From NCBI RefSeq assembly GCF_000154785.2, contig NC_015730.1, positions 4,363,501-4,427,500 of the forward strand: DNA of 64,000 nucleotides, written 5' to 3'. Below are positions 36,376 through 44,668 of the stretch, one piece after another; position 1 is the stretch's first letter, and each line of letters starts with the position of its first letter. The position numbers and the translations under genes are program-made. Below the pieces are notes generated by a model. It made no database searches. It saw nothing but the letters and a program-made list of their open reading frames with translations, and was not told where the DNA came from. Origin of the DNA: Roseobacter litoralis Och 149. Its GTDB lineage: Bacteria; Pseudomonadota; Alphaproteobacteria; Rhodobacterales; Rhodobacteraceae.

Positions 36376-36415
36376 TAAGACACGTGCATAACGACGTCGT
36401 TAGTGACGTGTCTTA
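36376..36415. promoter_or_regulatory. 40-base nested dyad upstream of IS66 tnpA
   Basis: TAAGACACGT (36376-36385) is inversely repeated as ACGTGTCTTA (36406-36415). Exactly centred between them is the 14-base palindrome TAACGACGTCGTTA (36389-36402). In all, 34 of 40 positions are symmetrical. It lies between the left IS end and tnpA. It could be an operator for a host or element regulator, or a strong mRNA hairpin that limits transposase synthesis. Confidence 0.6.
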
Positions 36416-36428
36416 TGTGGAGGGTGTC

Positions 36429-36797
36429 ATGCGCGGTGAGGTTTTAGGTGTTGAGCGTCGGCGTCGCTGGAATGACGATGACAAGTTGGCGATTGTTTCA
36501 TCCGTCGGAATTGACGGGGCGACTGTCACGCATGTTGCGCATAGGCACGATGTGACGCGCCAGCAGATTTACAGATGGCGACATGAGCTTAAGAAGAAGG
36601 GGCTGTGGCCCACCGGCGAGGGTGCAGTTTTTCTGCCAATTGACTTCCATATTGCAGAGGCTGTGACACCACCGCCTGAGCCCACGCCGCCATCTGCTGT
36701 GGAGCTTCGCTTGAGCAATGGACGTTGTTTGCGATTTGACACTGCCGTGGACGCCGCCGCGCTGACACGACTGATCCGCGCGGTAGACGCGGCGTGA
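36429..36797 (+). CDS. tnpA: IS66 family accessory protein TnpA
   Basis: This 122-residue small DNA-binding protein is needed for IS66 transposition. The helix-turn-helix ATVTHVAHRHDVTRQQIYRW is clear. ATG at 36429 follows GGAGGG. The frame is open upstream to a GTG inside the dyad, which is a less likely start. Its stop overlaps tnpB by four bases. Confidence 0.88.
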   Translation: MRGEVLGVERRRRWNDDDKLAIVSSVGIDGATVTHVAHRHDVTRQQIYRWRHELKKKGLWPTGEGAVFLPIDFHIAEAVTPPPEPTPPSAVELRLSNGRCLRFDTAVDAAALTRLIRAVDAA

Positions 36798-37141
36798 TTG
36801 GTCCGGGAACTGGGGTTCGGGTCTATCTGGCTTGTGGCGTCACGGATATGAGGAAAGGCATCGCGGGCCTTTCGGCTTTGACCCAGGATGTGCTGCGTCA
36901 GAAACCGGCGGGTGGTGCGGTGTTCGCTTTCCGGGGGCGGCGAGGTGATCGGCTGAAGTTGCTGTATTGGGATGGCCAAGGGTTTTGCCTGTACTACAAG
37001 GTTCTAGAGCGCGGCCGATTTCCATGGCCAAGCGCCAAAGATGGTTCTGCGCGGTTGACCTCTGCGCAGCTTGCGATGCTCTGGGAAGGGATCGACTGGC
37101 GACGTCCGGATTGGGGCGCTCCGCCCGCGCGTGTAGGGTGA
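36794..37141 (+). CDS. tnpB: IS66 family accessory protein TnpB
   Basis: This 115-residue protein of the IS66 Orf2 family (PF05717) has the typical MRKGIAGLSAL and LLYWDGQGFCLYYKVLERGRF. It starts at GTG 36794 in a four-base overlap with tnpA. Its exact role in transposition is not known. Confidence 0.9.
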   Translation: MIGPGTGVRVYLACGVTDMRKGIAGLSALTQDVLRQKPAGGAVFAFRGRRGDRLKLLYWDGQGFCLYYKVLERGRFPWPSAKDGSARLTSAQLAMLWEGIDWRRPDWGAPPARVG

Positions 37142-37202
37142 TTTACGTCTGTATGGGCGTTATTTATATGGTGCCTCAGCCTGCTTTTTGGTAATCAGAC
37201 GC

Positions 37203-38816
37203 ATGTCGAAACCCGCTGAAAACCTCTCCGATGATCCTGCTGTATTGAGGGCGATGATCGCAGAACTACAGGCTGAAAACGCCAAAATCTCGGCGACGCT
37301 GCGGGTCCATGATCAGCTGGTCCAGGCGCTTCGTTTACGGATCGCTAAACTCCAGAAGCTGGCTTTCGGCAAGTCCTCGGAAAAGATTGAACGCGAGATC
37401 GAGCAACTTGAACTGGCGCTCGAAGACTTGCTGGTTGCCGTGGCCGAAACCGATGATGCGCCCATCGATGAAGGGTTGGACGAACCCTCGCAAGAGGCTG
37501 CCGATGCGCCCGTTTTGCGCCGCCGCCCGCGCGTCTCGGATACGACCCTGCGGGAGCGCCATGAGCTTGATCCTGGCACGTGCTGTCCTGACTGTGGTGG
37601 TGATCTGCGCGTGGTGGGAGAGGATGTCAGCGAGTTGCTGGATATGATCGCGGCGCAGATGAAAGTCATCCAGATCGCCCGCATCAAGAAATCCTGCCGT
37701 CGTTGCGAAAAGATGGTGCAGGAGCCCGCACCGAGCCGCCCGATCTCGGGCAGCATGGCGGGACCAAACCTGCTGGCCCACATTTTGGTCTCCAAATTTG
37801 ATGATCACCTTCCCCTCTATCGTCAGCACGAGATATTTGCCCGCATGGGTGCCGACATCCCAGAAAGCACGCTTGTTGGCTGGTGTGGGCGGGCAATGAA
37901 AACCCTGTCGCGGCTTATAGTGCGGATCGAGGCCGACATCATGGGCAGCGATCTGCTGCATGCGGACGATACGCCGATCCGGGTGCTGGATCGGTCAAAG
38001 CGCGACAAGGGTCTTGGAAAAGGGGTCAGACAAGGCCGGATCTGGGCCTATGTGCGGGACCAACGCCCCTGGGCGGGGACTTCACCACCCGGTGCCGTCT
38101 ATCGGTTTGCGCCAGACTGGAAGGAAGAGCATGTCCTTAGCCATCTGGCTGACGCGCGCGGCATTCTGCAAGCCGACGGCTATAAGGGATATGCCAAACT
38201 CTACGTGCCTGAACCGGGTGGCGTGCCGCGTTTACGCGAAGCGGCCTGTTGGGCGCATCTGCGGCGTGACTTCCATGATTTTTGGGCATCGACCAAATCC
38301 GAGATCGCCCGCGAGGCGCTCGACCGGATCGGCAAGCTCTACGACATTGAGCGTGACATCAACGGTCAACCCGCTGACGTCCGTCATGCCGCGCGGCAAA
38401 AGTTGAGCAAGCCAAAGGTCACGGCCTTCTTTGCCTGGTCTGAACAACAACTCCTGCGCATTCCCGGCAAAAGTGATCTGGCCAAAGCCTTCAGGTATGG
38501 GTTGAGCCGCAAGGATGCGTTCAGCCTGTTCTTGACTGACGGTCGTGTGGCCATCGACAACAATCCCGCCGAGCGTGCCCTGCGCCCGATTGGAATCGGC
38601 AGAAAAAATTGGCTATTTGCAGGGGCGGATACCGGTGCAGAAACTCTCGCACGCGCCATGACGGTCATTGAAACGGCCAAGCTCAACGGTCTCGACCCGC
38701 AGGCCTATCTTGCTGACATTCTCGACCGCATTCACGATCATAAGGTCAACCGGCTGGATGAGTTGCTGCCGTGGAACTGGGCACCGCTGAACGCGACCCA
38801 TTCAGAGGCTGCCTGA
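37203..38816 (+). CDS. tnpC: IS66 family transposase TnpC
   Basis: This 537-residue DDE transposase has an N-terminal coiled coil, a zinc-finger-like Cys cluster (CCPDCGG and CRRCEK) and the catalytic core with Asp in LHADDTPIRVLD, Asp in LQADGYKGYAKLY and Glu in DNNPAERALRP. The frame is full length and uninterrupted. ATG at 37203 begins MSKPAENLSDD; codons upstream of it look non-coding. Confidence 0.94.
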   Translation: MSKPAENLSDDPAVLRAMIAELQAENAKISATLRVHDQLVQALRLRIAKLQKLAFGKSSEKIEREIEQLELALEDLLVAVAETDDAPIDEGLDEPSQEAADAPVLRRRPRVSDTTLRERHELDPGTCCPDCGGDLRVVGEDVSELLDMIAAQMKVIQIARIKKSCRRCEKMVQEPAPSRPISGSMAGPNLLAHILVSKFDDHLPLYRQHEIFARMGADIPESTLVGWCGRAMKTLSRLIVRIEADIMGSDLLHADDTPIRVLDRSKRDKGLGKGVRQGRIWAYVRDQRPWAGTSPPGAVYRFAPDWKEEHVLSHLADARGILQADGYKGYAKLYVPEPGGVPRLREAACWAHLRRDFHDFWASTKSEIAREALDRIGKLYDIERDINGQPADVRHAARQKLSKPKVTAFFAWSEQQLLRIPGKSDLAKAFRYGLSRKDAFSLFLTDGRVAIDNNPAERALRPIGIGRKNWLFAGADTGAETLARAMTVIETAKLNGLDPQAYLADILDRIHDHKVNRLDELLPWNWAPLNATHSEAA

Positions 38817-39112
38817 TGGCTGCGGTGACACATGTCTGCACCATCGACTATGTCGCCAAAATGCTGAGCGAGGACGTCGAGCTTCTCGAAGCGATCATCT
38901 CCAACGACGACAACCTCACATATGGCAACATCGTCAGCGTATATGCCGGCGCTGACGAAACCGTCTCCGCACTGACCGACGACGGCATCACGGAGCTGAA
39001 GGACATGATCGGCGACGCCCGCGCAATCACCAAAACCTGGCATGAATTCCTTGATGACTTCGTAGATGACGCCGAACTTGTCGCCCGCATCAAGGCTAAA
39101 TCACCGCGGTAA
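38816..39112 (+). CDS. Small acidic passenger protein of IS66, function unknown
   Basis: This 98-residue acidic protein has its ATG sharing one base with the tnpC stop (TGATG), so it is coupled to the transposase. Its stop lies within the right inverted repeat, showing that it belongs to the element. I recognise no domain or catalytic motif. It may regulate transposition, but that is a guess from position. Confidence 0.75.
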   Translation: MAAVTHVCTIDYVAKMLSEDVELLEAIISNDDNLTYGNIVSVYAGADETVSALTDDGITELKDMIGDARAITKTWHEFLDDFVDDAELVARIKAKSPR

Positions 39113-39127
39113 CAATGGAGCGGTTAC
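39107..39127 (-). repeat. IS66 right inverted repeat
   Basis: Read on the minus strand it begins GTAACCGCTCCATTG. It is followed directly by the right target copy GGAAAACC (39128-39135). Confidence 0.9.
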
Positions 39128-39135
39128 GGAAAACC

Positions 39136-39339
39136 CATTCCGCGGAAGAGAAGTTCCGCATTGATTATTCGGGACTGCGCGGCAAAGAGAGCATCGCCGT
39201 TCTCTAATGCTACCGAGGTATCACGGAGGGCCTGTATTCTAGAAGGTCGATGGCATTTAAAGAGCGTATGGCGGACTTGACGTCTGAGAACCGCCTGCTT
39301 CAGAAAAGCATGATAAGGGCCGGGAAATTCGAGGAATGA
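39136..39339 (+). pseudogene. IS3-family orfA remnant, 3' piece
   Basis: This continues the frame broken at 36329: HSAEEKFRIDYSGLRG, then KESIAVL, an in-frame TAA, ITEGLY, an internal deletion, and finally SENRLLQKSMIRAGKFEE and a stop at 39337-39339. An ATGAGATAC typical of the overlapping orfB start follows, but orfB is gone. The stop codon and the shortened middle show the gene was decayed, and its decay may predate the IS66 insertion. Confidence 0.75.
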
Positions 39340-39506
39340 GATACTCCAACTTTACTCCGAGCGCCGGAACGACGGCACATCCGACAACGTCGCTTGTAAC
39401 AACAAAATCAAGCCAAAGTCCCCGACGCTCAAACCGATCACACTGGACCTGTCGCGGTTTGATGCCGCCCCTTTGATAGCATTTACTGCAACAAAGGAGA
39501 CTGACT

Positions 39507-39782
39507 ATGGGACTGAAACGGACGGACGAATTTCGCCAAGATGCGGTGCGTATCGCGCTGACCAGTGGGCTGACACGCAAACAGGTGGCTGACGATCTGG
39601 GTGTAGGTATGTCCACACTGAACAAGTGGATCACAGCGCATCGAGACACGGATGTGGTGTCAAAAGAGGATATGAGCCTCGTTCAAGAGAATGACCGGCT
39701 GCGCCGCGAGAACCGTATTCTCAAGGAGGAGAGGGAGATCTTAAAAAAGGCCACCCAGTTCTTCGCGGGCCTAAAGCAATGA
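39507..39782 (+). CDS. IS3-family transposase OrfA
   Basis: This 91-residue helix-turn-helix protein (RKQVADDLGVGMSTLNKW) has a leucine-zipper-like C-terminus rich in Glu, Arg and Leu. It has a good ribosome-binding site (AAAGGAG). An A-AAA-AAG slippery heptamer at 39743-39749 is in the right phase for -1 frameshifting into orfB, the usual way IS3 elements make OrfAB transposase. Confidence 0.88.
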   Translation: MGLKRTDEFRQDAVRIALTSGLTRKQVADDLGVGMSTLNKWITAHRDTDVVSKEDMSLVQENDRLRRENRILKEEREILKKATQFFAGLKQ

Positions 39783-40680
39783 GATTTAGGTTCATTGAAG
39801 AACACAGCGAGAGCTTCCCCACCAATCGGCTGTGTGATGTCGTTGGCGTCAGCACACGCGGGCTACGCGCATTTCGAAGCCGGCCAGCCAGTCGCAGACA
39901 GCGGTCTGATTTGGTCACGCTGGCGCACATCAAAGAACAATCTCGTCTGAGCCTTGGCAGCTATGGCAGGCCGCGCATGACTGAGGAGTTGAAAGAGATT
40001 GGCCTGGATATCGGTCACCGCCGTGTTGGCCGCCCCCTCTCGGCAGATTTGGCTTTGCCAAATCGCCTGTCGGGCAGTGGATGCGCCAGAACGGCATATC
40101 AGTGGTCAGAACACGCAAACACAAGGTCACGACGGATAGAGATCATAAGTTCAATATAGCACCGAACCTACTGGATCGTGACTGCGCGGCAGATGCGCCA
40201 AACCAGAAATGGGCGGGCGACATCAGCTATGTCTGGACCCGTGAAGGCTGGGTGTATCTGGCTGTGATCTTGGACCTGCATTCTCGCCGTGTCATCGGCT
40301 GGGCCGTCAGTAACCGCATGAAGCGTGATCTAGCGATACGGGCGTTGAACATGGCCATCGTATTCCGTGCGCCACCAAAGGGCTGCATCCATCACACGGA
40401 TCGCGGTAGCCAATATTGTTCTCACGACTATCAAAAGATTCTGCGCCAACATGGGTTCAAGGTGTCGATGTCTGGGAAGGGCAATTGCTACGACAATGCG
40501 GCTGTCGAGACGTTCTTCAAAACCATCAAGGCCGAGCTGATCTGGCGGCGGTCATGGGAAACCAGGCGGCACGCTGAGATGGCAATCTTTGAATACATCA
40601 ACGGCTTCTACAGTCCACGCCGCCGTCACTCAGCACTGGGATGGAAAAGCCCTGTCGCATTCGAACGGAAGGTGGCTTAA
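39779..40680 (+). pseudogene. IS3-family transposase OrfB, frameshifted
   Basis: The DDE integrase-like OrfB is read in two frames. The first part ends the normal sequence at IGHRRVGR. The second resumes with MRQNGISVVRTRKHKVTT and holds the catalytic Asp residues (GDISYVW and HHTDRGSQY) and Glu (DNAAVETFFK). The frames are separated by a 47-base stretch at 40034-40080 where three bases are expected, a net insertion of 44 that shifts frame. Without it the protein would be normal, so the element is probably not autonomous now. Confidence 0.85.
40034..40080. repeat. Short hairpin-bearing insertion within orfB
   Basis: The inserted 47 bases contain GATTTGGC (40046-40053), TTT and GCCAAATC (40057-40064), a perfect 8-bp stem, between C- and G-rich ends (CCCCTCTCGGCA and CGCCTGTCGGGC). 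This looks like a small palindromic repeat unit that jumped into the transposase. Confidence 0.55.
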
Positions 40681-40718
40681 ACGAGCACTAGGGGCGGCAC
40701 TAAAGCGGGACAGCTCCA

Positions 40719-40979
40719 AACATATGACGGCAGAAACTCCTCTTTTTGAACGACTATGATCTGCGCCTTGCGCTCATCCGCGTAGCGATTTGCCATTTTG
40801 TTTTCATAAAAACTTCCTTCTTTACCGTCGTTTCTGGCTGCGGAAATTCCGGGAGTGGCTCGGTGATCGACCACAGCGCGCTTTCATGTGCAGATCTGGA
40901 TCGGATGCACGCCGAATGTCTCGGTCAGCTCCGCAAATACCATCTCATCATGGACGGCTTCGTTCACCCTGTGCTTCAT
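40719..40979 (-). pseudogene. IS3-family orfA remnant on the opposite strand
   Basis: On the minus strand from 40979 the frame reads MKHRVNEAVHDEMVFAELTE then TFGVHPIQICT, a TGA stop where a Trp codon is expected (ICT-W-KRAV), then KRAVVDHRATPG and on to the IS3 element's end at 40718. This is the helix-turn-helix part of another IS3-family OrfA, cut off by the neighbouring element. Bases 40980-41103 show no gene. Confidence 0.65.
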
Positions 40980-41103
40980 CTTAGCGATTGGTCTCATATT
41001 CCGAGAACACTTCAAAGTGTTGAATTCTTTTGTGCTGGTTACTCAAAATAAACTCAATTCCAATATTTGTTGAGCACCGCAGAACGCGGATGTTGGAGGA
41101 TCA

Positions 41104-41814
41104 ATGCACAAGTGCAAGCGTTTCGTTTACCTTTTCTCCGCTCTTTTTCTGTTGGGCTTCTCTGATAGTGCATACGCATCCACCCAAAATACCGCCGCTC
41201 AGCACGTGTGTGATAGTGCTGCAGTTCAAGCTTCGCGCATATCAAATGTCCCTTTGAGCGTCTTGAAAGCGATCGCCAGAACAGAGAGCGGTATCACGGT
41301 AAATGATGCGTTTACCCCTTGGCCTTGGACGGTAAACTCAGAAGGACGCGGCGTTAGGTTTTCTTCGGCTGAAGAAGCCATCGAATACGTTGGGTTGAAC
41401 CGCCAACGCGGGGTAAGCAACATTGATATCGGATGCTTCCAAATAAATTATAAATGGCACGGGGCGAATTTTTCGTCTGTTCAAGAGATGTTCAATCCAT
41501 ACCAAAACGCACTCTATGCCGCGAATTTTCTAGCTTCGCTTCACGATGAGTTTGAGGATTGGACGAAAGCTGCCGGCGCCTATCACTCTCGAACAACGGC
41601 ACATTCAGATCTGTATCTGGCAAAGTACATTCCAATTCTGGAGCAGCTTGATCAGGCGCCCGGCCTAGGCGCAATGCAAAAAAAACGTACGACAAAAACC
41701 AATTCTTTTCCACTTCTGATCGGTCAATCCGGGGGTTCCACGCGAGGCTCGTTGTTCCCTTTAGGCGCTTCATCCAGAGGTAACTTGCTCATATCCATAG
41801 GCGGAACAAACTGA
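41104..41814 (+). CDS. Lytic transglycosylase, probably flagellum-associated (SltF-like)
   Basis: This 236-residue exported SLT-domain protein has a signal peptide (YLFSALFLLGFSDSAYAS), the catalytic Glu in KAIARTESG, the GCFQINYKWHG motif and AGAYHSRT. It cleaves peptidoglycan to let the rod pass. Its gene starts behind GGAGGA, just before flhA. In alphaproteobacteria with a short FlgJ (as at 50626) a separate enzyme such as SltF does this job, so that role is likely here. Confidence 0.85.
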   Translation: MHKCKRFVYLFSALFLLGFSDSAYASTQNTAAQHVCDSAAVQASRISNVPLSVLKAIARTESGITVNDAFTPWPWTVNSEGRGVRFSSAEEAIEYVGLNRQRGVSNIDIGCFQINYKWHGANFSSVQEMFNPYQNALYAANFLASLHDEFEDWTKAAGAYHSRTTAHSDLYLAKYIPILEQLDQAPGLGAMQKKRTTKTNSFPLLIGQSGGSTRGSLFPLGASSRGNLLISIGGTN

Positions 41815-41816
41815 AG

Positions 41817-43901
41817 ATGGAAAATTTCACGTTTAAAGCACTGTTCAACCCGACCATCCTGCTGGCAATGGCCCTGATGGCCGTCATCGTCATGATGATC
41901 TTACCGGTCCCGTCATGGGTGCTGGACGCCGGGCTTGCCGCATCATTCGCTTTGGCCATCCTGATTTTTACGGTGACCCTGTTCATCGAACGGCCATTGG
42001 ATTTCTCGGCATTTCCCACTATCCTTCTGGCATCCCTGATGCTTCGACTGTCCCTGAATGTCTCATCAACAAAACTGATCATCGGGCAAGGCCATACCGG
42101 TACCGATGCCGCGGGCGAGGTCATCGAGGGCTTTGCACAATTCGTGATGGGCGGAAGTGTGTTCCTCGGGCTGGTTGTTTTTTGCGTTTTGTTGATCGTA
42201 AATTTCATGGTGATCACAAAAGGTGCGACGCGCATGGCCGAAGTCGGCGCACGTTTTGCTTTGGACGGCATGCCAGGCAAGCAACTTGCCATCGACAGCG
42301 ATATGGCGGCCGGTGCGATTACGCATACAGAAGCCAAGGAACGCAGAGAACGCGAACAACAGGAAACGACGTTTTTTGGTTCGCTTGATGGCGCTTCAAA
42401 ATTCGTCAAAGGCGACGCAATTGCGGGCCTGTTGATCACACTGCTTAACCTTGTTGCAGGTCTGATCATGGGGATCGTTGTGCACGGAATGCCACTTGGC
42501 CAGGCGTTCGAAACCTATGCAATACTCACGGTTGGCGATGGGCTGGTGTCACAAATACCAGCTGTCGTAATATCCATTGCATCTGCTCTTCTGTTGGCAC
42601 GTGGCGGCGCTCAGGGCGCGACAGACCTCGCAGTTTTTGCACAGTTGGGACGGCATCCCTCAGCACTTGCCACTGTTGGCGTTTTGATGGCCCTCTTCGC
42701 CTTTTTCCCCGGGCTGCCTTTTGGGCCGTTTATTGTCGGAAGTATCGCGTTAGGAGTCGTCGCCTACCGTCTCCACAATGCGCAAAAACGCGTGCCTCAA
42801 GAAGCACTGGCCCTGCAAGATGATAGCGCAACACCCAAAGAGGCGGTTCTGGGCGACATACTGGAGATTGATGACGTCCATGTAGAGTTTTCGCAGGATT
42901 TGGTGAACATGGTGCTCGATCCCGGCACCGGTTTGGACGCACGTATTTCGAACATGAGAACACATGTGGCCACGGTGTATGGTTTAATACTTCCGGAAAT
43001 ACGTTTGACCGACAATGTTGGCCTGCCGACCGGTACATATGTGTTGAAAATACAAGGTGTTGAACAGGCCAGAGCCCAGCTGAACCCAGAGCAGGTGTTG
43101 GCACTTATCCCGGAGAACCCGGTAAACTTGCCAAGTGGTACAGATACGAATGAGCCAGTTTACGGGGCACCGGCGCGCTGGATAAACAGAAGAGATCAGG
43201 AGAGTGCAGCTTTAGATGGCCTGACCTTGGTAACACCTGCGGAAATTCTCGCGACGCATTTGTTAGAGACCGTCAAACGCAATTTCAGCCGTCTTTTGAC
43301 ATTGAAATCCCTGAGAAGGCTGCTCTCTGAGATGAGCAACATCTCGAATCCTGCGAGGGCGGAAGCAAATCGAAAACTACTGGATGAAATGATACCGGAT
43401 AAGGTGCCGATTGATGTTCTGCATTCTGTTCTTCGACTGCTCCTGGACGAGCAGGTATCCATTCGCAATCTGCCCCTGATCCTTGAGGCAACGGCTGAAG
43501 CTCGTGGGAGGAACTCTCAGGTTGAAGCAATCTGCGAACACGTTCGTCAGCGTTTGGGTTTCCAACTCGTCGCTGAAATGCGTCGAGAGGATGGAACGTT
43601 GCCACTCATTCAACTGGCACCGGAATGGGAGGATACGTTTACCATTTACCAAGTCGAAGCAGACCGTGGCTTGGATATAGCCTTGCCGCCTGATTTATTT
43701 AACAAGCTGGCGGAAAACGTGTCGGAAAAACTGCAAGCGGCGAACCAAAACGGCATTAATGCAGCGCTGGTTACAAACACAAAGCGCCGTCGTTTCCTGA
43801 AAACTGTTATGCGCGCCAAAGGTATTAATAATCCGGTTTTCTCCTTTGAAGAAATCGGTTTAGACGCACGCCCGTCTTTGGTCGGGGTTGTCGCCGCGTG
43901 A
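41817..43901 (+). CDS. flhA: Flagellar export gate protein FlhA
   Basis: The 694-residue main export gate of the flagellar type III system has an N-terminal half with about eight transmembrane helices containing the FHIPEP-family signature (RMAEVGARFALDGMPGKQLA) and a large cytoplasmic C-terminal domain that binds chaperone-substrate complexes. It follows the transglycosylase gene by two bases and overlaps fliR by four. Confidence 0.96.
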   Translation: MENFTFKALFNPTILLAMALMAVIVMMILPVPSWVLDAGLAASFALAILIFTVTLFIERPLDFSAFPTILLASLMLRLSLNVSSTKLIIGQGHTGTDAAGEVIEGFAQFVMGGSVFLGLVVFCVLLIVNFMVITKGATRMAEVGARFALDGMPGKQLAIDSDMAAGAITHTEAKERREREQQETTFFGSLDGASKFVKGDAIAGLLITLLNLVAGLIMGIVVHGMPLGQAFETYAILTVGDGLVSQIPAVVISIASALLLARGGAQGATDLAVFAQLGRHPSALATVGVLMALFAFFPGLPFGPFIVGSIALGVVAYRLHNAQKRVPQEALALQDDSATPKEAVLGDILEIDDVHVEFSQDLVNMVLDPGTGLDARISNMRTHVATVYGLILPEIRLTDNVGLPTGTYVLKIQGVEQARAQLNPEQVLALIPENPVNLPSGTDTNEPVYGAPARWINRRDQESAALDGLTLVTPAEILATHLLETVKRNFSRLLTLKSLRRLLSEMSNISNPARAEANRKLLDEMIPDKVPIDVLHSVLRLLLDEQVSIRNLPLILEATAEARGRNSQVEAICEHVRQRLGFQLVAEMRREDGTLPLIQLAPEWEDTFTIYQVEADRGLDIALPPDLFNKLAENVSEKLQAANQNGINAALVTNTKRRRFLKTVMRAKGINNPVFSFEEIGLDARPSLVGVVAA

Positions 43902-44668
43902 TTGCACTACAAGAGCTTCTTCCGTTTCTGAACTCGGCTATCTGGCACGGCTTTGTGGTGTTTTGCCGCGTGGCCGCGTTGGCAGCTGTTTTACCAGCCT
44001 TCGGAGAACAGACGCTGCCTGCCAGAGTAAAACTGGCGGCTGCTCTCGCATTTACACTGATTGTGGCGCCAGCTTTGCCGACAATTTCTCCACCCAATGC
44101 GATTGGCTCGATATCACTGGTAATCCTTACCGAAGTCGTCGCAGGCTTGGCAATCGGCATTGGTCTTCGCTTGTTTGTACTTGCCCTCCAAACGGCCGGG
44201 TCAATCGCCGCTCAGTCGACATCATTGTCTCAGGTTCTTGGTGGGGCAGCTGTGGATCCATTGCCAGCAATGGGGTACATCTTAGTGATTGCCGGCTTGG
44301 CTCTGGCGGTCATGGCGGGCCTGCATGTAAAAGTCGCGCATCTGATCATATTGTCTTACGACTTTATGCCGGTAGGGCGTTTTGTAGCTGCCGCAGACGT
44401 ATCAGAATGGGGCACGAAACAAGTCGCGCAAGCCTTTTCCTTGGCTTTCACGCTTGCCGCGCCCTTCGTCATTTTGTCCGTTCTCTACAATTTCGCACTG
44501 GGCGCAATAAACAGGGCAATGCCGCAACTTATGGTCGCCTTTGTTGGTGCCCCCGTGATCACTTTGGGGGGGCTGGCGCTTTTACTGATTTCCGCGCCCT
44601 ATATGCTGACTGTTTGGTTGGCCGCAATGGATCGCTATCTGGCTAATCCCTTTGGAGTATTGCCGTGA
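43898..44668 (+). CDS. fliR: Flagellar export gate protein FliR
   Basis: This 256-residue membrane protein with about six helices completes the FliPQR export pore. It starts at GTG 43898 in a four-base overlap with flhA and overlaps flhB by four bases at its end, so the three are coupled. Confidence 0.94.
   Translation: MIALQELLPFLNSAIWHGFVVFCRVAALAAVLPAFGEQTLPARVKLAAALAFTLIVAPALPTISPPNAIGSISLVILTEVVAGLAIGIGLRLFVLALQTAGSIAAQSTSLSQVLGGAAVDPLPAMGYILVIAGLALAVMAGLHVKVAHLIILSYDFMPVGRFVAAADVSEWGTKQVAQAFSLAFTLAAPFVILSVLYNFALGAINRAMPQLMVAFVGAPVITLGGLALLLISAPYMLTVWLAAMDRYLANPFGVLP

Larger units (their letters stand above)
36330..39127 (+). mobile_element. IS66-family insertion sequence with intact ends and 8-bp target duplication
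   Basis: The element is 2,798 bp. The left end GTAACCGCGCGATTGGTACCG (36330-36350) and the reverse complement of the right end (39107-39127) match at 18 of 21 positions. The flanks are a perfect 8-bp direct repeat, GGAAAACC at 36322-36329 and 39128-39135, the duplication length usual for IS66. It carries tnpA, tnpB, tnpC and one extra small gene, all on the plus strand and all intact, so it may still move. It inserted into an older IS3 orfA. Confidence 0.93.
39444..40718 (+). mobile_element. IS3-family insertion sequence
   Basis: This 1,275-bp element has imperfect inverted ends. The left TGGACCTGTCGCGGTTT and the reverse complement of the right (TGGAGCTGTCCCGCTTT) match closely, and the matching continues to TGCCGCCCCT. 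It carries orfA and a frameshifted orfB. Flanking triplets CAC and AAC are not an exact target duplication, so one side may have been rearranged after insertion. Its right end abuts another decayed orfA. Confidence 0.82.

Noticed and set aside
36330..40979. A composite transposon or genomic island formed by the IS cluster
   Set aside because: The elements belong to different families, face different ways and carry no cargo genes between matching ends.
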